Origin: DATBIS01 sp036556805
GTDB lineage: Bacteria > Actinomycetota > UBA4738 > HRBIN12
NCBI GenBank assembly: GCA_036556805.1
Contig: DATBIS010000019.1
Coordinates: 1-44,224, forward strand
DNA length: 44,224 nt
Direction: 5' to 3'
The translations under genes were made by a program, and so were the position numbers. The notes below the pieces were generated by a model. It saw only the letters and a program-made list of their open reading frames with translations. It made no database searches and was not told where the DNA came from. Positions 14,490 to 22,918 of this stretch are shown here, piece by piece (the stretch's first letter is position 1; every line of letters begins with the position of its first letter).

Positions 14490-15536
14490 GTGGCCACCAC
14501 CCAGGTAGAAGCGGGCGCCGCCGGCCACGGCGCCGAGCCCCGCGGCAAGCGGACCGAGGCCGGCGAGGCCACCTACCTCATCGCGATCGCCGAAGCGCTC
14601 TGGGAGGAGATGGAGCGCGACGAGCGCGTGTACCTCCTCGGCGAGGACATCGGGGTCTACGGCGGCGCGTTCAAGGTGACCGAGGGCTTCATCGATCGAT
14701 TCGGCCCCGAGCGCGTGATGGACACGCCGATCGCGGAGGAGACGATCGTCGGGCTGTCGATCGGCTCGGCGATGGAGGGATTCCGTCCGGTCGCCGAGTT
14801 CCAGTACGCGGACTTCATGACGAGCGGCTTCGACGAGATCACGACCGCGCTCGCGCGCTACCACTACCGCAGCGGGGTCCCGGTTCCCGTGGTGCTGCGC
14901 GCCCCGAGCGGCGGCGGCGTGCGCGCTTCCTCGTTCCACTCCACGAACCCGGAGCCGTGGTACTCGCACGCCGGCGGCCTGAAGGTCATCTGCCCGGCGT
15001 TTCCCGGCGACGCGAAAGGCCTCTTGAAGTCCGCGATCCGCGACGACAACCCGTGCGTGTTCCTCGAGCACAAGTGGATCTACCGGCGGATCAAGGAGGT
15101 CGTGTCGGAGGACGTCGACTTCCTCGTCCCGATCGGGAAAGCCGACGTGAAGCGCGAGGGCGACGACGTCTCGATCATCACGTACGGCGCGATGGTGCAC
15201 CGCGCGCTCGAGGCCGCGGAGAACCTCGCCGGACGCGGCGTCTCGGTGGAGATCGTCGATCTTCGGACGGTCTATCCCCTGGACGAGGAGACGGTGCTGC
15301 GTTCGATCGAAAAGACCTCGCGCGCCGTGGTGTTGTCGGAGTCGTACCGGTTCGTCGGCATCGCCGCAGAGGTCGCCGCCACGATCGCCGAGAAGGCGTT
15401 CGAGTACCTCGACGCGCCGATCGAGCGGCTGTCCCCGCCGAACATCCCCGTGCCCTTCTCGCCGACCCTCGAGGACGCGTTCCTCCCGGGTGTCGCCGAC
15501 ATCGAGGCCGCCGTCGAGCGGCTGTCCGCCTGGTAG
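14490..15536 (+). CDS. 2-oxoacid dehydrogenase E1 beta subunit (complex 1)
   Basis: The 348-residue partner of the preceding E1 alpha. Characteristic blocks are ERVYLLGEDIGVYGGAFKVT, VMDTPIAEETIVGLSIGSAM, VAEFQYADFMTSGFDEI, VVLRAPSGGGVRASSFHS and the C-terminal VEIVDLRTVYPLDEETVLRS. About 25 extra residues at the N-terminus precede the conserved core, so a later start is possible, but the GTG at 14490 directly follows the E1 alpha stop and a GGAGG lies about a dozen bases before it. The E2 gene follows after 11 bases. Substrate is unresolved (pyruvate or a branched-chain 2-oxoacid). Confidence 0.91.
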   Translation: MATTQVEAGAAGHGAEPRGKRTEAGEATYLIAIAEALWEEMERDERVYLLGEDIGVYGGAFKVTEGFIDRFGPERVMDTPIAEETIVGLSIGSAMEGFRPVAEFQYADFMTSGFDEITTALARYHYRSGVPVPVVLRAPSGGGVRASSFHSTNPEPWYSHAGGLKVICPAFPGDAKGLLKSAIRDDNPCVFLEHKWIYRRIKEVVSEDVDFLVPIGKADVKREGDDVSIITYGAMVHRALEAAENLAGRGVSVEIVDLRTVYPLDEETVLRSIEKTSRAVVLSESYRFVGIAAEVAATIAEKAFEYLDAPIERLSPPNIPVPFSPTLEDAFLPGVADIEAAVERLSAW

Positions 15537-15547
15537 GAGGTCCCACC

Positions 15548-16879
15548 ATGACGACGATCAAGATGCCGCAGCTCGGCGAGACCATCATCGAGGGCACGAT
15601 CCTGAAATGGCTGAAGGCCGAGGGCGAGACGATCGAGCGCGACGAGCCGCTGTTCGAGATCTCGACCGACAAGGTCGACACCGAGGTGCCGTCGCCCGTG
15701 GCCGGAACCGTCTCGAAGATCATCGTCGCCGAGGGCGAAACCGTGCCGGTGGGCACCGACCTCGCGACGATCGACGAGGGCGGCGACGAGGCCGCCGGTG
15801 ACGGCGATGGCGAACAGGCGCCGGCCGAGGCGCCGGCCGCCGAGCAACCGGCAGCCGCTGCCGCCGACGAGGCGCCCGCACCCCCAACTCCCGCCTCGCC
15901 GGCCCCCGCACCGTCCGAGCCCGCGGCACGCCCGGCCGCCGCATCGGCCGGGTCACTGCCCGATCGCGGCCCCCGCTCCCAGATCCTCTCCCCGCTCGTG
16001 CGACGGCTCGCCGACGAACACGGACTCGACCTCGCGCAGCTCCAGGGAACGGGCACCGGCGGGCGGATCACGAAGAAAGACGTGCTCGCGGCGGTCGCGA
16101 GCGGGGGCACGGCGGGGCCGGCTGCCCCGGCGCAGGCGGCACCGTCGCTCCAGGCGGTTCCCCAGGCCGCTCCCGGCTCCGGCGAAGAGGTCGTGCCGAT
16201 GTCCCACATCCGCAAGGCCATCGCCACCCACATGCTCGGCTCGCTGCAGACGTCCGCGCGCGCCTGGAACATGGTCGAGGTCGACATGGAGGAGATCGTG
16301 CGGCTGCGCGCGCGCGTGAAGGAGGACTTCAAGGCGCGCGAGGGGTTCAATCTCACCTACACCCCGTTCGTGACACGCGCGACGGTCGATGCGCTGCTCG
16401 CCTATCCGATGGTGAACGCCGAGCTTCGCGGCGAGCAGATCGTCGTGAAGCACTACGTGAACATGGGCGTCGCGGTGAGCTACGACGAGGGCCTGATCGT
16501 GCCGGTCGTGAAAGGCGCGGACGGGATGAACCTCGTGGGTCTCGCGCGCTCGATCAACGATCTCGCGATGCGCGCGCGCGCGAAGCAACTGAAGCCGGAC
16601 GAGGTCACCGCGGCCACGTTCACGATCACGAACCCGGGTCCGTTCGGGTCGATCCTCTCCGTGCCGATCATCAACCAGCCGAACGTGGGCATCCTCGCGT
16701 TCGACGCGATCGAGAAGCGCGTGGCCGTCGTGAACGACGCGATCGCGATCCGGCACCGCGTCTACCTCTCGATGTCGTGGGACCATCGCGTGATCGACGG
16801 GGCGCTCGCGTCACAGTTCCTCGCTCGCGTGAAGGAGAACCTCGAGACCTGGGACTTCGCGGGCGATCTGGGGATCTGA
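15548..16879 (+). CDS. 2-oxoacid dehydrogenase E2, lipoyl acyltransferase
   Basis: E2 is the core of the complex and carries the swinging lipoyl arm. The 443 residues divide into one lipoyl domain (1-77, lipoylated Lys K42 in FEISTDKVDTEVPSP), an Ala/Pro/Glu-rich flexible linker (about 80-135), a peripheral-subunit-binding domain (about 140-175, SPLVRRLADEHGLDLAQLQG), a second Ala/Pro linker, and the catalytic domain (about 215-443) ending with the active-site His in SMSWDHRVIDGALASQFL. The start is ATG with AGGAGG upstream. Actinobacterial DlaT and BkdC are the closest types; one lipoyl domain is fewer than the two or three typical of mycobacterial and corynebacterial pyruvate E2. lipB follows one base after the stop. 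Confidence 0.94.
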   Translation: MTTIKMPQLGETIIEGTILKWLKAEGETIERDEPLFEISTDKVDTEVPSPVAGTVSKIIVAEGETVPVGTDLATIDEGGDEAAGDGDGEQAPAEAPAAEQPAAAAADEAPAPPTPASPAPAPSEPAARPAAASAGSLPDRGPRSQILSPLVRRLADEHGLDLAQLQGTGTGGRITKKDVLAAVASGGTAGPAAPAQAAPSLQAVPQAAPGSGEEVVPMSHIRKAIATHMLGSLQTSARAWNMVEVDMEEIVRLRARVKEDFKAREGFNLTYTPFVTRATVDALLAYPMVNAELRGEQIVVKHYVNMGVAVSYDEGLIVPVVKGADGMNLVGLARSINDLAMRARAKQLKPDEVTAATFTITNPGPFGSILSVPIINQPNVGILAFDAIEKRVAVVNDAIAIRHRVYLSMSWDHRVIDGALASQFLARVKENLETWDFAGDLGI

Positions 16880-16880
16880 C

Positions 16881-17573
16881 GTGCCCCGTCCCGCGTGGCT
16901 GCTCGAGCCACCCGGCCTCGTCCCGTACGTGGTCGCGAACGAAGGGATGCACGAGCTCGCCCACCGTCGACTGACCGGCTCGATCCCCGACGCCGTGATC
17001 CTGCTGGAGCATCCGCCGGTCTTCACGGCGGGGCGCCGCGCAAAGCCGGAGGAGCTCCTGTGGTCGGCCGACGAGGTGACGGCCCGCGGAGCGGAGGTGC
17101 ACCGGATCGACCGCGGCGGGTCGTTCACCCATCACGGACCGGGGCAGCTCGTGGGGTATCCCATCCTGGATCTCGGCGACACGCCCGACGCGATGCGCTA
17201 CGTCCGCGCCCTCGAGGAGGTCGTGATCCGCACCGGCCTCGACGTGGGCGTCTCGCTCGAACGGCGCCCCGACGTCCAGACCGGCGTGTGGTCGGGCGAT
17301 CGAAAGGTCTGCGCGATCGGCGTGCGACTGTTGCGCGCGCGTGTGACGCTGCACGGGTTCGCCCTCAACTGCGACAACGACCTCTCGTGGTTTCGCGGGA
17401 TCGTCGCGTGCGGACTGCCCGAGCACGGGGTCACGTCGCTCTCCGAGCTCGCCGGGCGGCGCGTGTCGGTGGACGCCGTGCGATCGTCGGTCGAACGGCA
17501 CCTTGCTTCGGTGTTCGACCTCGCGTTCGAGCGCGCACCGGCCGATGCGTTCGTCGTCGAGCGGGTGTCCTGA
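16881..17573 (+). CDS. lipB: Octanoyl-ACP:protein octanoyltransferase LipB
   Basis: LipB transfers octanoate from acyl carrier protein to the lipoyl-domain Lys of E2 or GcvH, the first step of lipoate synthesis. The 230-residue protein has the signature RGGSFTHHGPGQLVGYPILD (about 78-97) and the catalytic Lys/Cys pair K142 (DRKVCAIGVRL) and C177 (FRGIVACGLPEHGVTS). The start is GTG at 16881, one base after the E2 stop, so the two are co-transcribed and probably translationally coupled. Pairing with E2 makes functional sense, and lipA, the second enzyme of the pathway, lies 10 kb downstream. It converges on an unknown gene, with four bases between the stops. Confidence 0.95.
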   Translation: MPRPAWLLEPPGLVPYVVANEGMHELAHRRLTGSIPDAVILLEHPPVFTAGRRAKPEELLWSADEVTARGAEVHRIDRGGSFTHHGPGQLVGYPILDLGDTPDAMRYVRALEEVVIRTGLDVGVSLERRPDVQTGVWSGDRKVCAIGVRLLRARVTLHGFALNCDNDLSWFRGIVACGLPEHGVTSLSELAGRRVSVDAVRSSVERHLASVFDLAFERAPADAFVVERVS

Positions 17574-17577
17574 AGGC

Positions 17578-18198
17578 TCAGACGATCCCGGAGCGCTCGA
17601 CCGGTCGTTCCGGCTCGGTGAGGCCCGCGCGAAGCTCTGCGGACCGGCGCCAGTAGGCCTCGGCCTCGACCGGCTCGAGGTTCTCGACCGCCTCCTCGCC
17701 CCCCCGGAAGATCGGCACCCGGAAGCCCGCGCACCAGCCGGCTTCGAGCGGTGGCTGTCCCTCCGCGCGCCACTCCTCGAAGAGGTCCAGGCCGAGGATG
17801 GCGTCGGGGTACTCGAGCACGATCTCGTCGTGGAACCCGACGAAGTTCGCCGGGATCTCCACGGCTTCCGCCGCCCCCGGGTCGAGCAGAAGGGTCAGCG
17901 GCTGGTCGTCGGCGGTGCGTTCGACGTCGAGCGCGTACTGGTAGCCGAGCCAGCTCATCCCGAAGCACACGATCCGCTTCGCGAGGTCCGGAAAGGCGTC
18001 GACGGCGACGCCGGTCCAGCGGCCGATCTCGCCGGGCTCGTAGAGGCGGTAGAGGCCGTCCCCGAAGGTTGCGCCCGCGAAGCGGATCACGAGGTCCGGG
18101 AATCCCACGGGCAGCGGGTCGAGGTAGACGAGGAGCTCCTCGCCCGAGCATCCGATCGCCCCCTCGGGCGGGAAGCGCCCGAGGAATCGCTGGAACAT
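17578..18198 (-). CDS. Unknown protein, weak likeness to SMI1/KNR4 or Tdi1-type (DUF1851) proteins
   Basis: I do not firmly recognise this 206-residue, acidic, soluble protein. The middle part (residues about 35-140) alternates strands and aromatic turns, with GATFGDGLYRLYEPGEIGRW, RIVCFGMSWLGYQYALD and the block AILGLDLFEEW. This pattern recalls the SMI1/KNR4 and DUF1851/Tdi1 immunity-type folds, but no motif is decisive. No toxin or secretion gene lies beside it. It is 60 bases downstream of the thioredoxin-TPR gene on the same strand, so it may be the last gene of the copper operon. No good ribosome site precedes the ATG. Confidence 0.6.
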   Translation of the reverse strand: MFQRFLGRFPPEGAIGCSGEELLVYLDPLPVGFPDLVIRFAGATFGDGLYRLYEPGEIGRWTGVAVDAFPDLAKRIVCFGMSWLGYQYALDVERTADDQPLTLLLDPGAAEAVEIPANFVGFHDEIVLEYPDAILGLDLFEEWRAEGQPPLEAGWCAGFRVPIFRGGEEAVENLEPVEAEAYWRRSAELRAGLTEPERPVERSGIV

Positions 18199-18258
18199 AC
18201 AGGGGTTTTCGGCAGACCGAAGGCCCGCCCTGAAGGCCGGCCCCGATGCGGCGCTCGC

Positions 18259-19059
18259 TCAGAACAGGGCGTTCGCGAGCTTCCGGCGGTACTCCGCCAC
18301 GAGCGGGTCCTCGTCGCCGAGCACGGCGAACACGTCGACCATCGCCTGCCTGGCCTCCTCCTCGTCGGGGAGCATCGCGAGCAGTTCGTCGAGCGACTCG
18401 CGCCAACGTCCGGAGGCGGCGTTGCGCTTCGCCTCCGCGAACGTCCCGTCGGGGACGAGGTCGGCCCAGGAGGACACGCGGATCCTCGCCATCACGCGCT
18501 CGGCGGCGGGGTCGGGCAGGAGCGGCCGAACGAGCTCCTCCGCCTCGGCGAGCTCCCCGCGCGGCACCAGCAGCTCGGCGAGGCCGACGCGCGCCTCGGC
18601 ATTGTCGGGATCCTTGGCGAGCGCCTCGCGGAAGTCCCGCTCGGCGGACTCGAGGTCGCCCGACGCCGCCTCGGCCTGCGCATCCTCGGCGACGAGCTCT
18701 GCCTCGGTGGGAAGGATGGAGTCCACGAAGCGGTTGACCTCCTGCTCGGGATAGGCGCCGATGAACATGCTCACCGGCGCGCCGTCGCGGAACGCGATCA
18801 CGGTGGGGATGCCCTGACTCTGTACGGCCGCGAGCAGCTCCTGGCCGACGGCGTTCGCGTCGACGTCGAGCTTCGCGAGCAGGAAGGCGCCCGCGCGCTC
18901 GCCGGCGACCTTCTCGAGGATCGGCCCGAGGGTGCGGCAGGGGCCGCACCACGAGGCCCAGAGGTCGACGACGACCGGCCGTTCGGCCGAGCCCTCGATC
19001 ACGACGCGCTCGAAGTCCGCGTCGGTGACGTTCACGACGTACGTGGCGGTTTCGTTCAT
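18259..19059 (-). CDS. Thioredoxin-TPR protein (CnoX/YbbN-like)
   Basis: A 266-residue cytosolic protein. Residues 1-112 are a thioredoxin fold with the intact active site W37-C38-G39-P40-C41 and the cis-Pro in QGIPTVIAF. Residues about 120-266 are helical TPR-like repeats (AAASGDLESAERDFREALAK, NAEARVGLAELLVPRGELAE). This is the architecture of CnoX/YbbN, a co-chaperone/holdase; unlike E. coli YbbN, which has SXXC, the CXXC is complete, so redox activity is likely. The ribosome site AGGAGAG overlaps the copA stop codon and only seven bases separate the genes, so it is co-transcribed with the copper ATPase. A role in protecting thiols or proteins during copper stress is inferred from this placement. 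Confidence 0.9.
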   Translation of the reverse strand: MNETATYVVNVTDADFERVVIEGSAERPVVVDLWASWCGPCRTLGPILEKVAGERAGAFLLAKLDVDANAVGQELLAAVQSQGIPTVIAFRDGAPVSMFIGAYPEQEVNRFVDSILPTEAELVAEDAQAEAASGDLESAERDFREALAKDPDNAEARVGLAELLVPRGELAEAEELVRPLLPDPAAERVMARIRVSSWADLVPDGTFAEAKRNAASGRWRESLDELLAMLPDEEEARQAMVDVFAVLGDEDPLVAEYRRKLANALF

Positions 19060-19066
19060 CGCTCTC

Positions 19067-21265
19067 CTAGGCTACGGCCCGACGGGCGCCTTCGTCCGCA
19101 TCCGGCTCGACCGTCCTTGCCGTCGCGACCGCGCCGTGATGGAAGCGCGTGAGCCGCAAGGCGTTCGCGACGACGCTCACGCTCGAGGCCGCCATGGCTC
19201 CCGCCGCCCACATGGGCGTCAGGACGCCGAAGACCGCGAGCGGGATCATCACGAGGTTGTACGCGAACGCCCACCAGAGGTTCTGCACGATCACGCGGTA
19301 GGTCCACCGGGCGAGCTCGACTGCGTCGGCGACCGACGAGAGCGATCCGCCCAGGAGACGGACGTCCGCCGCCTCGAGCGCGACGTCCGTGCCCGTGCCG
19401 AGCGCGACGCCCACGTTCGCCTGCGCGATCGCCGGGGCGTCGTTGATGCCGTCCCCGACGAACGCCACGCGCCGCCCCTCCGCCTGAAGCCTCCGCACCT
19501 CCTCGACCTTGCTCGCCGGGAGCACCTCGGCGAGGACCCGGTCGATGCCGACCTCGCCGGCGACGGTCTCGGCCGTCGCGCGCCGGTCGCCCGTCACCAT
19601 CGCGATCTTGAGTCCGAGATCGTGCAACCGCCGGACGGTCGGCACGGCATCGGCCTTCAGCCGGTCCGAGACGCCCACGAGCCCGATCGGACACTCGTCG
19701 CGCCATACGGCAACCGCCGTGAGCCCGCGGGTGGTCAGCCGCTCGAGCCCGTCGCTCAGGCTCGCCGGGAGCTTCTCGGGCCGGCCCACACGCACGCGCG
19801 CGCCGCCGACGATCGCCTCCGCGGCGCTCCCGGACTTGATCACGTGATCGGTGGACGGCGGAATCGCGACCCCGCGCTCACGGGCGCCCGCGACCACGGC
19901 GCCACCGATCGGGTGCTCCGACCCTTCCTCCACGGCCGCCGCGATCGCGAGCAGATCCCGCTCGTCGATCCCGGCCATAGGGACGAGCTCCGCGAGTCGC
20001 ATGGCTCCCTCGGTGACCGTGCCGGTCTTGTCGAGCAACACGACGTCGGCCGCCCGCGCCGCCTCGAACACCTCGGCGCCGGCGAACAGCACGCCGAGCT
20101 CGGCGGCCCGCCCGGTTCCCGCCATGACGGCCCCCGGCGTGGCGAGGCCGAGCGCGCACGGACACGCGATCAAGACCACCGCGACGGCGTGCAGGAGCGC
20201 GGCCCCGGGGGCGATCCCAACTCCGAGCCACCATCCGAGGAACGTGGCGAGCGCGATCGCGAGCACGACGGGCACGAATACGGACGACACGCGGTCGGCG
20301 AGGCGTTGGACCGGCGCCTTGGTCCCCTGCGCCCGCTGCAGCAGCCGGACGATCTCGGAGAGCCTGGTCTTGCCGCCGACCTTCGTGACGAACACCAGGA
20401 GCCGGCCCTTGCCGTTCACCGACGCGCCCACGACGTCGTCGCCCGGCCCCACGTCGACCGGAACGGATTCGCCGGTCAGGAGGGACAGGTCGACCCAGGA
20501 CTCTCCTTCCTTCACGACGCCGTCCGACGGAACCTTCTCCCCCGGCAGCACGACCGCGAGGTCGCCGGGCCGCAGTTGCTCGATCGGGATCCGGCGCGGC
20601 TGGCCGTCGACGAGCACGGTCGCGTCCTTCGCCGCGCGCTCGAGAAGGGCACGAGCCGCGTCGCTCGCGGCGGCGCGCGCGCGGGCTTCGAGCACCTTGC
20701 CCACGAGGATCAGCGCGACGATGACCGCGGCGGTGTCGAAGTACCGCTCGTCCCGCCCGGCCGCCACCGACCAGGCGCTGTAGCCGTACGCCGCGAGCGA
20801 GCCGATCGCGATGAGAGTGTCCATCGTCGCCGCAGCGTGGCGCGCCGCCCTCGCTGCGCCACGCAGGAACGGCCATCCCGCGACGAACACGATGGGCGTC
20901 GCGAGCGCCCACGCGACGCCACCGCTCCACGGCCGTTCGGGAAAACCGAACGACACCACGAGCACGGGAATCGCGAACGCAACGGCGAGGGTGAGCCGGA
21001 CGAGGTAGTCGCGCTGCTCGTCGGCCGCCGACCGCTCGTCCAGATGGAGGTGGGCGCCATAGCCGGCACCGTGGATCGCCCGGATGAGCGACGCCGGATC
21101 CGGGTCGTTGGTCCGCACGACGGCGGTGCGAGTGGCGAGGTTGACGGCCGCCTCCTCGACCTCGCTGAGCTCACCGAGGGCGCGCTCGATCCGCGTGACG
21201 CACGAGGCGCACGTCATCCCCTCGATGTCGAGGACGACGTCGCGTTCCCGGCTGTCCGGGGCCAT
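19067..21265 (-). CDS. copA: Copper-exporting P1B-type ATPase
   Basis: A 732-residue P-type ATPase that pumps Cu(I) out of the cytosol. In order: one heavy-metal-associated domain (about 8-75) with GMTCASC at residues 16-22; membrane helices, two of which flank the transport motif CPC in ACPCALGLATPG; the actuator TGES loop (LTGESVPVD); the phosphorylation site DKTGTVTEG; the HP motif SEHPIG; the ATP-site GDGINDAPA; and two final helices with the P1B-1 signatures YNLVMIP and MAASSVSVV. These make Cu(I) or Ag(I) the substrate. The frame extends upstream into csoR, but the ATG at 21265, two bases after the csoR stop, is the sensible start. Confidence 0.95.
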   Translation of the reverse strand: MAPDSRERDVVLDIEGMTCASCVTRIERALGELSEVEEAAVNLATRTAVVRTNDPDPASLIRAIHGAGYGAHLHLDERSAADEQRDYLVRLTLAVAFAIPVLVVSFGFPERPWSGGVAWALATPIVFVAGWPFLRGAARAARHAAATMDTLIAIGSLAAYGYSAWSVAAGRDERYFDTAAVIVALILVGKVLEARARAAASDAARALLERAAKDATVLVDGQPRRIPIEQLRPGDLAVVLPGEKVPSDGVVKEGESWVDLSLLTGESVPVDVGPGDDVVGASVNGKGRLLVFVTKVGGKTRLSEIVRLLQRAQGTKAPVQRLADRVSSVFVPVVLAIALATFLGWWLGVGIAPGAALLHAVAVVLIACPCALGLATPGAVMAGTGRAAELGVLFAGAEVFEAARAADVVLLDKTGTVTEGAMRLAELVPMAGIDERDLLAIAAAVEEGSEHPIGGAVVAGARERGVAIPPSTDHVIKSGSAAEAIVGGARVRVGRPEKLPASLSDGLERLTTRGLTAVAVWRDECPIGLVGVSDRLKADAVPTVRRLHDLGLKIAMVTGDRRATAETVAGEVGIDRVLAEVLPASKVEEVRRLQAEGRRVAFVGDGINDAPAIAQANVGVALGTGTDVALEAADVRLLGGSLSSVADAVELARWTYRVIVQNLWWAFAYNLVMIPLAVFGVLTPMWAAGAMAASSVSVVANALRLTRFHHGAVATARTVEPDADEGARRAVA

Positions 21266-21267
21266 CG

Positions 21268-21543
21268 CTACTTCCCGGCGAACCGCGCGACCGCGGCCAC
21301 CAGCTCCTGGATCTTCTCGTCGCCCTCCCCGCCTTCGATCGATTCGCGGACGCAGTGGCGTACGTGTCCGTCGAGCAGGCCGATGCCGACCGCGCGAATC
21401 GCGGCCGTCACCGAGTTCAGCTGCGTGAGGATGTCGATGCAATACTTGTCCTCCTCCACCATCCGCTGCACGCCGCGCACCTGTCCCTCGATGCGGCGAA
21501 GCCGATCCTGAAGGTCCTTCTTGTTCATCGCGTAGCCGTACAC
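21268..21543 (-). CDS. csoR: Copper-sensing repressor CsoR
   Basis: A 91-residue all-alpha DUF156/CsoR-family repressor. The Cu(I) ligands are all present with the family spacing: C35 (EEDKYCIDILTQL), H60 and C64 (LLDGHVRHCVRE), the same C-x24-H-x3-C arrangement as mycobacterial CsoR. Formaldehyde-sensing FrmR and nickel-sensing RcnR differ at these positions. Without copper it should bind its operator and repress; Cu(I) releases it. The GTG at 21543 has AAGGAGGAGG six to eight bases before it and is preferred over the ATG five codons later. It lies immediately before copA and downstream of the YHS gene and the CsoR box. Confidence 0.95.
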   Translation of the reverse strand: MYGYAMNKKDLQDRLRRIEGQVRGVQRMVEEDKYCIDILTQLNSVTAAIRAVGIGLLDGHVRHCVRESIEGGEGDEKIQELVAAVARFAGK

Positions 21544-21564
21544 GCCGGCCTCCTCCTTATGCCC

Positions 21565-21574
21565 TACCCGGGTA
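21565..21574. promoter_or_regulatory. Possible second CsoR half-site pair
   Basis: TACCCGGGTA is a perfect palindrome between the YHS gene and csoR, built from the same TACCC/GGGTA arms as the main CsoR box but without the spacer. Its shorter geometry makes binding uncertain. Confidence 0.25.
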
Positions 21575-21742
21575 TCAGTCCATGCCCCGCTGCGACGGAT
21601 CCATCCGCAGGTAGCGTTCGGGGTCGGCCCGGAACCGCTCCATGCAGCTCACCGAGCAGAAGAAATACGCGGTTCCCTCATGCTCCCATGCCGCGACCGC
21701 CCCGTCCCTGTCGACTTCCATCCCACACACCGGATCGATCAT
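21575..21742 (-). CDS. Small YHS-domain metal-binding protein
   Basis: A 55-residue protein, too short for most gene callers at a 60-residue cut-off. It is almost only a YHS domain: the N-terminal MIDPVCGMEV with C6, then GTAYFFCSVSCMERF with C29 and C33, and RADPERYL. YHS domains bind heavy metals, often copper, and small ones accompany CopA-type pumps as probable metallochaperones. The ATG at 21742 is chosen because GGAGGAG lies six bases before it; an ATG two codons earlier directly abuts that site. It is the first gene after the CsoR box and is followed by csoR, so the operon reads YHS, csoR, copA, thioredoxin-TPR. Confidence 0.88.
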   Translation of the reverse strand: MIDPVCGMEVDRDGAVAAWEHEGTAYFFCSVSCMERFRADPERYLRMDPSQRGMD

Positions 21743-21784
21743 CGGCATCTCCTCCGCGCCCCGCGGTCCTCGGGGGTTCGATCA

Positions 21785-21801
21785 ATACCCCCCCAGGGTA
21801 T
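21785..21801 (-). promoter_or_regulatory. CsoR operator
   Basis: ATACCC - five bases - GGGTAT, a perfect 6-5-6 inverted repeat with the GC-rich centre typical of CsoR boxes (compare the Bacillus copZ operator). It lies 43 bases before the YHS start. The overlap with a TATTGA-like element on the minus strand fits repression by blocking RNA polymerase. Confidence 0.75.
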
Positions 21802-21907
21802 CAGATGGCGGCGGCATGCGGCGGGGGTGGTGCGTGCGACCTTCGACGGAGGAGTCGCGCGAAGGCCCGATGCTAGAATTCCGCTCCGGCGTGCGAGGAG
21901 AGACGAC

Positions 21908-22918
21908 GTGGCGACGCGGGTAACCGAGAGTCCGCACGGTCTCCTCGGACTCGATTCCGACGACCTGCTCGCGATGCATCGCACGATGCTCACCGCACGC
22001 CTCCTCGACGAGGCCGCGTTCCGGCAGAACCGCATGGGGCGAGCGCCGTTCGTGGTTCCGGTCTCGGGTCACGAGGGATGCCAGATCGGCACGGCATGGC
22101 CGATGCGGCGCGGCACCGACATCTGGCTCCCCTACTACCGCGACCTCGGCGTCGTCTTGGTCGCCGGCATGACGCCCGCCGAGGTGTTCCTCGGTATCTT
22201 CGCGAAGGCCGACGACCCGTCCAGCGGGGGCCGGCAGATGCCGGCGCACTGGGGCTCGCGGCGCCTCGGCATCATCAGCGGGTCCTCGCCGATCGCCACC
22301 CAGGTGCCGCACGCCGCCGGCATCGCGTTCGCGGTGAAGTACCGGCAGGAGGATGCGGTCGTCACGTCGTGGTTCGGAGAAGGCGCCACGAGCGAAGGCG
22401 ACTGGCACGAAGGACTGAACTTCGCGGGCATCCACAAGCTTCCGTTGGTGTTCGTGTGCGAGAACAACCGCTACGCGATCAGTGTGCCGCAGTCCAAGCA
22501 GATGGCGATCGAGGACGTAGCGGCGCGCGCGGAGGGCTACGGCTTCCCCGGCGTCGTCGTCGACGGCAACGACGTGCTCGCCTGCTACGGCGCGATGAAG
22601 GAAGCACACGAACGCGCCCGCCGCGGCGACGGACCCACCCTGATCGAGTGCAAGACCTACCGCTTCTTCCCCCACACCTCCGACGACGACGACAAGAGCT
22701 ATCGGTCCCGCGAGGAGGTCGAGGAGGCGAAGAGCCACGACCCGATCCGGACCTTCGAGGCGTATCTCACCGAACAGGGAGAGCTGGATGAGGCTGCGGT
22801 AGAACGAATCCGGGCCGAGGTGAAGGACGAGATCGATCAGGCGATCTCGGCGGCGTGGGACGCGGACGACCCGCTTCCCGAGTCGGCGATGAAGCACGTG
22901 TTCGCCGAGGAAGCATGA
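21908..22918 (+). CDS. 2-oxoacid dehydrogenase E1 alpha subunit (complex 2)
   Basis: A second E1 alpha, 336 residues, clearly different from the one at 13435. The ThDP motif is GEGATSEGDWHEGLNFAGIH ending in CENNRYAIS, the version typical of branched-chain 2-oxoacid dehydrogenase E1 alpha (GEGATSEGD), and the C-terminus has the matching TYRFFPHTSDDDDKSYRSRE phospho-loop region. A branched-chain role is therefore the best guess. The start is GTG at 21908 with GAGGAG before it and a TAGAAT -10 box at 21874-21879. Its TGA overlaps the ATG of the beta gene (ATGA). No E2 or E3 follows, so it probably shares the E2 at 15548 or one elsewhere. Confidence 0.9.
   Translation: MATRVTESPHGLLGLDSDDLLAMHRTMLTARLLDEAAFRQNRMGRAPFVVPVSGHEGCQIGTAWPMRRGTDIWLPYYRDLGVVLVAGMTPAEVFLGIFAKADDPSSGGRQMPAHWGSRRLGIISGSSPIATQVPHAAGIAFAVKYRQEDAVVTSWFGEGATSEGDWHEGLNFAGIHKLPLVFVCENNRYAISVPQSKQMAIEDVAARAEGYGFPGVVVDGNDVLACYGAMKEAHERARRGDGPTLIECKTYRFFPHTSDDDDKSYRSREEVEEAKSHDPIRTFEAYLTEQGELDEAAVERIRAEVKDEIDQAISAAWDADDPLPESAMKHVFAEEA

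Noticed and set aside
18932..21511. 859-residue plus-strand open frame
   Set aside because: Antisense to copA and csoR; composition is Arg/His/Asp-rich with no domain, typical of GC-rich shadow frames.
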